In this document: one piece after another, positions 54,468 to 64,000 of the stretch
Layout: the number at the start of each line of letters is the position of its first letter
How positions within the stretch are numbered: position 1 is the first letter of the stretch
Assembly: GCF_905171765.1 (NCBI RefSeq)
Contig: NC_053393.1
Span: forward strand, 190,491,921-190,555,920
Source of the DNA: Bufo bufo
Lineage: Eukaryota; Chordata; Amphibia; Anura; Bufonidae
Length of the DNA stretch: 64,000 bases
Direction: 5' to 3'
Made by a program: the position numbers and the translations under genes
Notes under the pieces: generated by a model
Database searches by the model: none
What the model was told of the DNA's origin: nothing
What the model saw: the letters and a program-made list of their open reading frames with translations, nothing else

Positions 54468-55515
54468 CACTCACCTAAAGAATTTTTAGGAACACCTGTT
54501 CTATTTCTCATTAATGCAATTATCTAGTCAACCAATCACATGGCAGTTGCTTCAATGCATTTAGGGGTGTGGTCCTGGTCAAGACAATCTCCTGAACTCC
54601 AAACTGAATGTCAGAATGGGAAAGAAAGGTGATTTAAGCAATTTTGAGCGTGGCATGGTTGTTGGTGCCAGACAGGCCGGTCTAAGTATTTCACAATCTG
54701 CTCAGTTACTGGGATTTTCACGCACAGCCATTTCTAGGGTTTACAAAGAATGGTGTGAAAAGGGAAAAACATCCAGTATGCGGCAGTCCTGTGGGCAAAA
54801 ATGCCTTGTGGATGCTAGAGGTCAGAGGAGAATGGGCCAACTGATTCAAGCTGATAGAAGAGCAACGTTGACGGAAATAACCACTCGTTACAACCGAGGT
54901 ATGCAGCAAAGCATTTGTGAAGCCACAACACGCACAACCTTGAGGCGGATGCGCTACAACAGCAGAAGACCCCACCGGGTACCACTCATCTCCACTACAA
55001 ATAGGAAAAAGAGGCTACAATTTGCACGAGCTCACCAAAATTGGACTGTTAAAGACTGGAAAAATGTTGCCTGGTCTGATGAGTCTCGATTTCTGTTGAG
55101 ACATTCAAATGGTAGAGTCCGAATTTGGCGTAAACAGAATTAGAACGTATCCATCCTCTGATGGCTACTTCCAGCAGGATAATGCACCATGTCACAAAGC
55201 TCAAATCATTTCAAATTGGTTTCTTGAAAATGTCAATGAGTTCACTGTACTAAAATGGCCCCCACAATCACCAGATCTCAACCCAATAGAGCATCTTTGG
55301 GATGTGGTGGAACGGGAGCTTCGTGCCCTGGATGTGCATCCCTCAAATCTCCATCAACTAAAAGATGCTATCCTATCAATATGGGCCAACATTTCTAAAG
55401 AATGCTATCAGCACCTTGCTGAATCAATGCCACGTAGAATTAAGGCAGTTCTGAAGGCAAAATTGGGTCCAACACCGTATTAGTATGGTGTTCCTAATAA
55501 TTCTTTAGGTGAGTG
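54468..55515 (+). mobile_element. Tc1/mariner DD36E element, internally deleted
   Basis: Ends CACTCACCTAAAGAATTTTT and, inverted, CACTCACCTAAAGAATTATT, flanked by TA (54466-54467, 55516-55517). At 1,048 bp it is short for the family because part of the transposase is missing. Confidence 0.92.
54616..55483 (+). pseudogene. Tc1-like transposase DD36E, internal deletion
   Basis: The first frame (54616-55143, MGKKGDLSNFERGM) holds both HTH motifs and the first aspartate (WSDESRF, 55078). The second frame (to 55483) holds the second aspartate (QQDNAPCH, 55178) and the glutamate (NPIEHLW), with 36 residues between them, the spacing reported for the DD36E (Incomer) group. The two aspartate codons are only 100 nt apart, whereas the complete DD37E protein here has 93 residues between its aspartates. 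So roughly 60 residues, plus a frame change, were lost between WRKQN and RTYPSSDG. Inactive. Confidence 0.88.
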
Positions 55516-55567
55516 TATATACAGTATCTATATAGCTGTGAATTGATATGATTATATTATTCAGTTA

Positions 55568-57957
55568 ACCGCCTCACGTCCGCCCATAGGATATAAACGT
55601 CCTATGGGTGGACGTCTATTTCTGACAGCACGTTTTAAAACGTCCTGTCAGAAATAGCAGCTGCACGCTAATCGTGCAGCTGCTGATTGGGTTGCCCGCT
55701 GTCAGTGACAGCAGGGCAACCCTAAGACAAGGCAGGGACAGTGCCCAGGTGTCCCTGCCTTCTAGATCGCTGCAGACACAGCGCTCACCGAGCGGACCGG
55801 AGAGTGCAGGGGCTGTGTGAGGTCTCTCAGAGACCTCGATCAGCCCTGCTGTGAGGCTGTACAGCGCTGGATTGCTGCTGTACAGCCTCTATAGGGGTGC
55901 ATTTGTCCTGTAACTGGGGCTACTATCTCAGCCCCAGTTACAGGAGAAATCAACAGTGGAAAAAAAAAAAAAAAGTGAAGTAAATGTCCCCCAGAGGTCT
56001 TGTATGACCTTATGGGGGACGAAAAGTGTAAAATAAAATAAAAATAAAATAAAGTGTTGAAAAAATAAAATAAAAAAAAGGTTCACATGTAAAAAAAAAA
56101 AAAAATCCCAAGTAAGGAATAAAAAAAAAAAAAAAAATAGAAAAAAGAAAATAAAATAGATATATTTAGTATTGCCGCGTCCGTAAAAACCAGCTCTATA
56201 AAAATATCACATGACCTAACCCCTCGGGTGAACACCGTAAAAAATAAATAAAAAAAACTGTGTCAAAACAAGCAATTTTTGTCACCTTGCATCACAAAAG
56301 GTGCAACACCAAGTGATCAAAAACGCGTATGTCCCACAAAATGGTACCAATAAAACCGTCACCTCATCCCGCAAAAAATGAGCCCCTACATAAGAAAATC
56401 TCTCAAAAAATAAAAAAACTATAGCTCTTAGAACATGGAGACACTAAAACATCATTTTTTTGGTTTCAAAAATGCTATTATTGTGTTAAAGTGAAACAAA
56501 TAAAAAAAAGTATACATATTAGGTATTGCCGCGTCCGTAAAAACCAGCTCTATAAAAATATCACATGACCTAACCCCTCGGGTGAACACCGTAAAAAATA
56601 AATAAAAAAAACTGTGTCAAAACAAGCAATTTTTGTCACCTTGCATCACAAAAGGTGCAACACCAAGTGATCAAAAACGCGTATGTCCCACAAAATAGTA
56701 CCAATAAAATCGTCACCTCATCCCGCAAAAAATGAGCCCCTACATAAGAAAATCTCTCAAAAAATAAAAAAACTATAGCTCTCAGAACATGGACACATTA
56801 AAACATAATTTTTTGGTTTCAAAAATGCTATTATTGTGTAAAACTTTAATAAATGAGAAAAAGTATACATATTAGGTATCGCCACGTCCGTAACAATCTG
56901 CTCTATAAAAATGTCACTTGACTGAACCCCTCAGGTGAACGCTGTAAAAATAAATAAATAGAAACTGTGCTAAAACAACCAATTTTTTGGTCACCTTGCC
57001 CCATAAAGTGTTATAATGAATGATCAAAAAATCATATGTACCCAAAAATAGTACTAATAAAACTGGCACCTTATCCCCTAGTTTCCAAAATGGGGTCACT
57101 TCTTGGGAGTTTCTACTGTAAGGGTGCATCAGGGGGCTTCAAATGGGACATGGCATCTAAAAACCATGTGGAGTTCCTTTCCTTCTGCGCCCTGCCGTGT
57201 GCCCATACAGCAGTTTACGACCACATGTGGGGTGTTTCTGTAAACCGCAGAATCTGGGTAATAAATATTGAGTTTTTTTTGGCTGTTAACCATCGATGTG
57301 TTAAAGAAAAAAATTGATTAAAATGGAAAATCTGCCAAAAAAGTGAAATTTAAAAATTTGATCTCCATTTTCCTTTAATTCTTGTGGAACGCCTAAAGGG
57401 TTAACAAAGTTTGTAAAATCGGTTTTGAATACCTTGAGGGGTGTAGTTTCTACAATGGGGTCATTTATGGGGGTATCCACTATGTAGGCCCCACAAAGTG
57501 ACTTCAGACCTGAACTGGTCCTTATAAAGTGGGTTTTGGCAATTTTCTTACAAATTTGAAGAATTGCTTCTAAACTTCTAAGCCTTCTAACGTCCTAAAA
57601 AAATAAAATGACATTTCCAAAATGATGCCAACATAAAGTAGACATATGGGAAATGTTAAATAATAACTATTTTATGAGGTATCACTTTCTGTTTTGAAAG
57701 CAGAGAAATTGAAATTTAGAAAATTGCGAATTTTTCAAATTTTTGGGTAAATTTGGGATTTTTTCATAAATAAAGGTGAAATATTTTGACTCAAATTTAT
57801 GACTATCATGAAGTACAATGTGTCACGAGAAAACAATCTCTGAATGACTTGGATAAATAAAGGTGTTCCAAAGTTATTACCACATAAAGTGAGATATGTC
57901 AGTTTTGCAAAATTTGGCCTGGTCAGGAAGGGGGCAAAGGGCCCGGATGGGAAGTGG
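55568..57957. mobile_element. TTAA-flanked non-autonomous element 2, piggyBac-like
   Basis: Flanked by TTAA (55564-55567, 57958-57961). Its right end, inverted, reads CCACTTCCCATCCGGG. It is homologous, in the opposite orientation, to 42492-46077: both share an internal ATGGGGTCACTT ... TTCAAATGGGACATG stretch and a GCCGCGTCCGTA repeat (here three units of about 355 bp at 56170, 56525 and 56880). No transposase frame. Confidence 0.8.
55581..56021. repeat. row of about nine adjacent hairpins
   Basis: Inverted repeats at about 55581-55607, 55622-55651, 55658-55684, 55688-55722, 55730-55762, 55820-55838, 55855-55890, 55908-55946 and 55986-56021. Arms are mostly 9-16 nt with loops of a few nt. 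The arrangement matches that at 45300-46025 though the sequences differ. Confidence 0.87.
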
Positions 57958-58156
57958 TTAAGTATATTTGTGTGGAATGTATCCGTCATCCTGCTAATGA
58001 TTATTTGTAGACAGTTTCTAGACAAACCAACCGAAAGATTGGAGGCTTTCCTTCTCCAGATCAGCAGGCTACAGTTCTGCTGGGCTGCTTCCACAGAAAC
58101 CAACAGAGGACTATATGTTTTCAGCTCAGGCAATTTCTCTAATGTTATTTGACATA

Positions 58157-59717
58157 CAGGGAGTGCAGATTTATTAGGCAAGTTGTATTTTTGAGGATTA
58201 ATTTTATTATTGAACAACAACCATGTTCTCAATGAACCCAAAAAACTCATTAATATCAAAGCTGAATATTTTTGGAAGTAGTTTTTAGTTTGTTTTTAGT
58301 TTTAGCTATTTTAGGGGGATATCTGTGTGTGCAGGTGACTATTACTGTGCATAATTATTAGGCAACTTAACAAAAAACAAATATATACCCATTTCAATTA
58401 TTTATTTTTACCAGTGAAACCAATATAACATCTCAACATTCACAAATATACATTTCTGACATTCAAAAACAAAACAAAAACAAATCAGTGACCAATATAA
58501 CCACCTTTCTTTGCAAGGACACTCAAAAGCCTGCCATCCATGGATTCTGTCAGTGTTTTGATCTGTTCACCATCAACATTGCGTGCAGCAGCAACCACAG
58601 CCTCCCAGACACTGTTCAGAGAGGTGTACTGTTTTCCCTCCTTGTAAATCTCACATTTGATGATGGACCACAGGTTCTCAATGGGGTTCAGATCAGGTGA
58701 ACAAGGAGGCCATGTCATTAGATTTTCTTCTTTTATACCCTTTCTTGCCAGCCACGCTGTGGAGTACTTGGACGCGTGTGATGGAGCATTGTCCTGCATG
58801 AAAATTGTTTTTCTTGAAGGATGCAGACTTCTTCCTGTACCACTGCTTGAAGAAGGTGTCTTCCAGAAACTGGCAGTAGGACTGGGAGTTGAGCTTGACT
58901 CCATCCTCAACCCGAAAAAGCCCCACAAGCTCATCTTTGATGATACCAGCCCAAACCAGTACTCCACCTCCACCTTGCTGGCGTCTGAGTCGGACTGGAG
59001 CTCTCTGCCCTTTACCAATCCAGCCACGGGCCCATCCATCTGGCCCATCAATACTCACTCTCATTTCATCAGTCCATAAAACCTTAGAAAAATCAGTCTT
59101 GAGATATTTCTTGGGCCAGTCTTGACGTTTCAGCTTGTGTGTCTTGTTCAGTGGTGGTCGTCTTTCAGCCTTTCTTACCTTGGCCATGTCTCTGAGTATT
59201 GCACACCTTGTGCTTTTGGGCACTCCAGTGATGTTGCAGCTCTGAAATATGGCCAAACTGGTGGCAAGTCGCATCTTGGCAGCTGCATGCTTGACTTTTC
59301 TCAGTTCATGGGCAGTTATTTTGCGCCTTGGTTTTTCCACACGCTTCTTGCGACCCTGTTGACTATTTTGAATGAAACGCTTGATTGTTCGATGATCACG
59401 CTTCAGAAGCTTTGCAATTTTAAGAGTGCTGCATCCCTCTGCAAGATATCTCACTATTTTTGACTTTTCTGAGCCTGTCAAGTCCTTCTTTTGACCCATT
59501 TTGCCAAAGGAAAGGAAGTTGCCTAATAATTATGCACACCTAATATAGGGTGTTGATGTCATTAGACCACACCCCTTCTCATTACAGAGATGCACATCAC
59601 CTAATATGCTTAATTAGTAGTAGGCTTTCGAGCCTATACAGCTTGGAGTAAGACAACATGCATAAAGAGGATGATGTGGTCAAAATACTCATTTGCCTAA
59701 TAATTCTGCACGCAGTG
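58157..59717 (-). mobile_element. Tc1/mariner DD37E element, copy in duplication 1
   Basis: Same family as 4291-5850. Left end CAGGGAGTGCAGATTTATTA; the right end, inverted, begins CACTGCGTGCAGAATTATTA, so the outer 6 bases no longer match. TA on both sides. Confidence 0.92.
58485..59499 (-). pseudogene. DD37E transposase with 2-bp deletion
   Basis: The frame from 59499 matches the intact protein at 4509-5525 until FKKN, where two bases of the Met codon region (ACATGATTTTC in the intact copy, ACAATTTTC here, near 58805) are missing. The frame then continues in register with the family to 58485. HTH and first aspartate are upstream, and the second aspartate and glutamate (DD37E) lie after the break, so no active enzyme is made. 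Confidence 0.92.
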
Positions 59718-59719
59718 TA

Positions 59720-60584
59720 TTACTAAAGCTCAGACCAGTTACATTCATCTGACCTTTTCATGTCACCAGGAGAGTAATCATCTTCTGATAAAGATAGGTA
59801 ATGTGTGCTCAGTCTAAAGAGGTTGACAACTATTAGGAAACAGATACTGTATGTGTTCCATTATAGGCAAGATTGTTTCTAAATCAGATGAAGTGTTGTA
59901 ATGTTGTCTTTATTGCTTCTCTCGCTTTATGGGAATTTGCTTTAGTATATTTAGGAACACTTGTAAGAAGACAATGTACCGTACTTAGAGGAAAGTGGAT
60001 AAAATATGCAGTATCTATCTGACTGTATAATTGTATAATATCAATATGTAATTAGCAATATATAACATAATTTGTGCTGTTTCAACGTTTCATGCCCTTA
60101 CTATGCAAATGCATAGTATTATTAATATGTTCACTTATGATATATATATATATCACTATGGACAAATAAAACCACTGTACAGTACATAAATTGAATTTAT
60201 TTGGCATTGTATTGTAATGTGCAATTTGACGCAATATTAGTGCTTGACCTATGGTGATCAATAATGGAAGCATGAGAACTTCCGTAATCTTAAATGGAAT
60301 TTTTATCGCGCAGATTGCTTTTATGCTAGTATAATAATATCTCCATTATGAACATAAATTACAGACTGAACACAGAAGGGATGCATGCAATATTAGGCTA
60401 AAGCAAACAATATCAAGCTGTATAATGTTAAGTTTACTTGGTAAATGCATTCAGTATACGCAATATTTAAAATTCTATATGAGGCAGATCAGTAAAAAGG
60501 CACCCACAGATATGGGCCCGTACTATGCCATGTGTTCCTTTGTTTGTTTGTTTTTTGTTGTAATTTCATTTGCAAAATAGTAAT
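59720..60584. other. AT-rich DNA, no gene seen (duplication copy 1)
   Basis: No coding region. A short (TA)n tract lies near 60140-60153, and a palindrome TATGCAAATGCATA is at 60104-60117. Confidence 0.45.
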
Positions 60585-61399
60585 CAGCTAATTTAAAAAT
60601 TTGATCTCCATTTTCCTTTAATTCTTGTGGAACGCCTAAAGGGTTAACAAAGTTTGTAAAATCGGTTTTGAATACCTTGAGGGGTGTAGTTTCTACAATG
60701 GGGTCATTTATGGGGGTATCCACTATGTAGGCCCCACAAAGTGACTTCAGACCTGAACTGGTCCTTATAAAGTGGGTTTTGGCAATTTTCTTACAAATTT
60801 GAAGAATTGCTTCTAAACTTCTAAGCCTTCTAACGTCCTAAAAAAATAAAATGACATTTCCAAAATGATGCCAACATAAAGTAGACATATGGGAAATGTT
60901 AAATAATAACTATTTTATGAGGTATCACTTTCTGTTTTGAAAGCAGAGAAATTGAAATTTAGAAAATTGCGAATTTTTCAAATTTTTGGGTAAATTTGGG
61001 ATTTTTTCATAAATAAAGGTGAAATATTTTGACTCAAATTTATGACTATCATGAAGTACAATGTGTCACGAGAAAACAATCTCTGAATGACTTGGATAAA
61101 TAAAGGTGTTCCAAAGTTATTACCACATAAAGTGAGATATGTCAGTTTTGCAAAATTTGGCCTGGTCAGGAAGGGGGCAAAGGGCCCGGATGGGAAGTGG
61201 TTAAGTATATTTGTGTGGAATGTATCCGTCATCCTGCTAATGATTATTTGTAGACAGTTTCTAGACAAACCAACCGAAAGATTGGAGGCTTTCCTTCTCC
61301 AGATCAGCAGGCTACAGTTCTGCTGGGCTGCTTCCACAGAAACCAACAGAGGACTACATGTTTTCAGCTCAGGCAATTTCTCTAATATTATTTGACATA

Positions 61400-62960
61400 C
61401 AGGGAGTGCAGATTTATTAGGCAAGTTGTATTTTTGAGGATTAATTTTATTATTGAACAACAACCATGTTCTCAATGAACCCAAAAAACTCATTAATATC
61501 AAAGCTGAATATTTTTGGAAGTAGTTTTTAGTTTGTTTTTAGTTTTAGCTATTTTAGGGGGATATCTGTGTGTGCAGGTGACTATTACTGTGCATAATTA
61601 TTAGGCAACTTAACAAAAAACAAATATATACCCATTTCAATTATTTATTTTTACCAGTGAAACCAATATAACATCTCAACATTCACAAATATACATTTCT
61701 GACATTCAAAAACAAAACAAAAACAAATCAGTGACCAATATAACCACCTTTCTTTGCAAGGACACTCAAAAGCCTGCCATCCATGGATTCTGTCAGTGTT
61801 TTGATCTGTTCACCATCAACATTGCGTGCAGCAGCAACCACAGCCTCCCAGACACTGTTCAGAGAGGTGTACTGTTTTCCCTCCTTGTAAATCTCACATT
61901 TGATGATGGACCACAGGTTCTCAATGGGGTTCAGATCAGGTGAACAAGGAGGCCATGTCATTAGATTTTCTTCTTTTATACCCTTTCTTGCCAGCCACGC
62001 TGTGGAGTACTTGGACGCGTGTGATGGAGCATTGTCCTGCATGAAAATTGTTTTTCTTGAAGGATGCAGACTTCTTCCTGTACCACTGCTTGAAGAAGGT
62101 GTCTTCCAGAAACTGGCAGTAGGACTGGGAGTTGAGCTTGACTCCATCCTCAACCCGAAAAAGCCCCACAAGCTCATCTTTGATGATACCAGCCCAAACC
62201 AGTACTCCACCTCCACCTTGCTGGCGTCTGAGTCGGACTGGAGCTCTCTGCCCTTTACCAATCCAGCCACGGGCCCATCCATCTGGCCCATCAATACTCA
62301 CTCTCATTTCATCAGTCCATAAAACCTTAGAAAAATCAGTCTTGAGATATTTCTTGGGCCAGTCTTGACGTTTCAGCTTGTGTGTCTTGTTCAGTGGTGG
62401 TCGTCTTTCAGCCTTTCTTACCTTGGCCATGTCTCTGAGTATTGCACACCTTGTGCTTTTGGGCACTCCAGTGATGTTGCAGCTCTGAAATATGGCCAAA
62501 CTGGTGGCAAGTCGCATCTTGGCAGCTGCACGCTTGACTTTTCTCAGTTCATGGGCAGTTATTTTGCGCCTTGGTTTTTCCACACGCTTCTTGCCACCCT
62601 GTTGACTATTTTGAATGAAACGCTTGATTGTTCGATGATCACGCTTCAGAAGCTTTGCAATTTTAAGAGTGCTGCATCCCTCTGCAAGATATCTCACTAT
62701 TTTTGACTTTTCTGAGCCTGTCAAGTCCTTCTTTTGACCCATTTTGCCAAAGGAAAGGAAGTTGCCTAATAATTATGCACACCTAATATAGGGTGTTGAT
62801 GTCATTAGACCACACCCCTTCTCATTACAGAGATGCACATCACCTAATATGCTTAATTAGTAGTAGGCTTTCGAGCCTATACAGCTTGGAGTAAGACAAC
62901 ATGCATAAAGAGGATGATGTGGTCAAAATACTCATTTGCCTAATAATTCTGCACGCAGTG
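61400..62960 (-). mobile_element. Tc1/mariner DD37E element, copy in duplication 2
   Basis: Identical in structure to 58157-59717, including the mismatched right TIR. It arose by duplication, not by a new insertion. Confidence 0.92.
61728..62742 (-). pseudogene. DD37E transposase with the same 2-bp deletion
   Basis: Carries the same frameshift as 58485-59499 near 62048, which shows that the lesion predates the duplication. It differs by a G/R change in QQGGKKR and by R in place of H in VKRAAAK. Confidence 0.92.
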
Positions 62961-62962
62961 TA

Positions 62963-63829
62963 TTACTAAAGCTCAGACCAGTTACATTCATCTGACCTTT
63001 TCATGTCACCAGGAGAGTAATCATCTTCTGATAAAGATAGGTAATGTGTGCTCAGTCTAAAGAGGTTGACAACTATTAGGAAACAGATACTGTATGTGTT
63101 CCATTATAGGCAAGATTGTTTCTAAATCAGATGAAGTGTTGTAATGTTGTCTTTATTGCTTCTCTCGCTTTATGGGAATTTGCTTTAGTATATTTAGGAA
63201 CACTTGTAAGAAGACAATGTACCGTACTTAGAGGAAAGTGGATAAAATATGCAGTATCTATCTGACTGTATAATTGTATAATATCAATATGTAATTAGCA
63301 ATATATAACATAATTTGTGCTGTTTCAACGTTTCATGCCCTTACTATGCATTTGCATAGTAATATTAATATGTTCACTTATGATATATATATATATCACT
63401 ATGGACAAATAAAACCACTGTACAGTACATAAATTGAATTTATTTGGCATTGTATTGTAATGTGCAATTTGACGCAATATTAGTGCTTGACCTATGGTGA
63501 TCAATAATGGAAGCATGAGAACTTCCGTAATCTTAAATGGAATTTTTATCGCGCAGATTGCTTTTATGCTAGTATAATAATATCTCCATTATGAACATAA
63601 ATTACAGACTGAACACAGAAGGGATGCATGCAATATTAGGCTAAAGCAAACAATATCAAGCTGTATAATGTTAAGTTTACTTGGTAAATGCATTCAGTAT
63701 ACGCAATATTTAAAATTCTATATGAGGCAGATCAGTAAAAAGGCACCCACAGATATGGGCCCGTACTATGCCATGTGTTCCTTTGTTTGTTTGTTTTTTG
63801 TTGTAATTTCATTTGCAAAATAGTAATCA
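62963..63829. other. AT-rich DNA, no gene seen (duplication copy 2)
   Basis: Repeat of 59720-60584. The palindrome reads TATGCATTTGCATA here, with both arms compensated (AAATG to TTTGC centre). Confidence 0.45.
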
Positions 63830-64000
63830 TAACAAAGATAAACCATTGATTATAAATGCAGCAGATTCAACCCAACGACTGTCCCCGGAGAGTCTAACCC
63901 ACCCAATCCCAAAGAGAAAGTGACGAGCAAAGAAGCAGAATAAAGAAACATCACAAAACTCGGCTCGGCTGAACACCAGTTCGGCTCGAGCATCTCGATG
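63830..64000. other. unassigned DNA at the window end
   Basis: No frame of interest. Two CGGCTCG-type boxes (63961-63991: CTCGGCTCGGCTGAACACC, GTTCGGCTCGAGC) are seen without further context. Confidence 0.35.

Larger units (their letters stand above)
57347..60584. repeat. 3.24-kb tandem duplication, copy 1
   Basis: The segment is repeated at 60590-63829 with a constant offset of 3,243 bp (3,245 after a TA-microsatellite length change near 60150). Only a few single-base differences are seen (for example at 59284-59290, 59346-59350 and 60106-60120). It contains the right 600 bp of the TTAA element, a DD37E element and about 0.9 kb of other DNA. Confidence 0.95.
60590..63829. repeat. 3.24-kb tandem duplication, copy 2
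   Basis: Second copy, head to tail with copy 1. It starts inside the TTAA element sequence, so that element's right part (to 61200) appears twice. Confidence 0.95.

Noticed and set aside
1..64000. A new defence or metabolic gene system
   Set aside because: All coding features with support are transposable-element proteins apart from the weak Myb/SANT-like candidate; no gene cluster of another kind is visible.

Overview
This window is animal nuclear DNA. It is almost certainly from a repeat-rich vertebrate and most likely an amphibian (anuran): it holds several Tc1/mariner families, 8-bp-TSD hAT elements, Penelope-like elements, a chromodomain Ty3/gypsy element, TTAA-flanked non-autonomous elements and many microsatellites, and almost no host genes. 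The organism is an inference from the mix of elements; no host marker gene is present. Nothing points to bacterial DNA (no operons, no ribosome-binding-site-led genes, no CRISPR array).

Layout. 1-2.8 kb: a MITE-like repeat and an 889-bp hAT-type MITE with an 8-bp TSD. 2.8-5.85 kb: a broken Tc1 element, the 3' end of a Penelope-like element (PLE) and a structurally complete Tc1/mariner element with an intact 338-aa DD37E transposase. 5.85-14.0 kb: hAT copy A (+ strand, 5'-truncated), with a transposase frame broken by nonsense codons and a 3.7-kb array of a 141-bp repeat. 15.7-19.7 kb: a Tc1 element in a (TA)n tract, a probable solo LTR, a 121-bp palindrome and a fold-back Tc1 derivative. 20-28.8 kb: three spaced exon-like segments of a possible Myb/SANT-like gene (decayed in the middle exon), whose introns hold a full-length but decayed PLE (15-bp TSD) and a solo LTR (4-bp TSD).

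30.3-48.7 kb is a nest readable from target-site duplications. A hAT-type MITE (TSD TTCCTGAC) was split by a 17-kb hAT element, copy B (TSD ATTATAGC). Copy B was in turn hit by a young 5.3-kb gypsy chromovirus (TSD CTGTC, nearly identical LTRs) in its 3' satellite and by a 3.6-kb TTAA element in its 5' tandem repeats. The gypsy element shows a possible Tf1/sushi-type self-priming signature.

48.7-55.5 kb: a second copy of the 15.7-kb Tc1 family with an almost full transposase, another Tc1 family, a 941-bp PLE-derived near-perfect hairpin with a 16-bp TSD, a degenerate tRNA-like sequence and an internally deleted DD36E Tc1 element. 55.6-64 kb: a second TTAA element built from a row of hairpins, then a 3.24-kb head-to-tail duplication, each copy carrying the same frameshifted DD37E element.

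Functionally the genes are transposases, a gag-pol polyprotein and a reverse transcriptase/GIY-YIG protein. Apart from the DD37E transposase at 4509-5525, the gypsy pol frame at 32404-35893 and perhaps the Tc1 transposase at 49104-50147, all are visibly broken.
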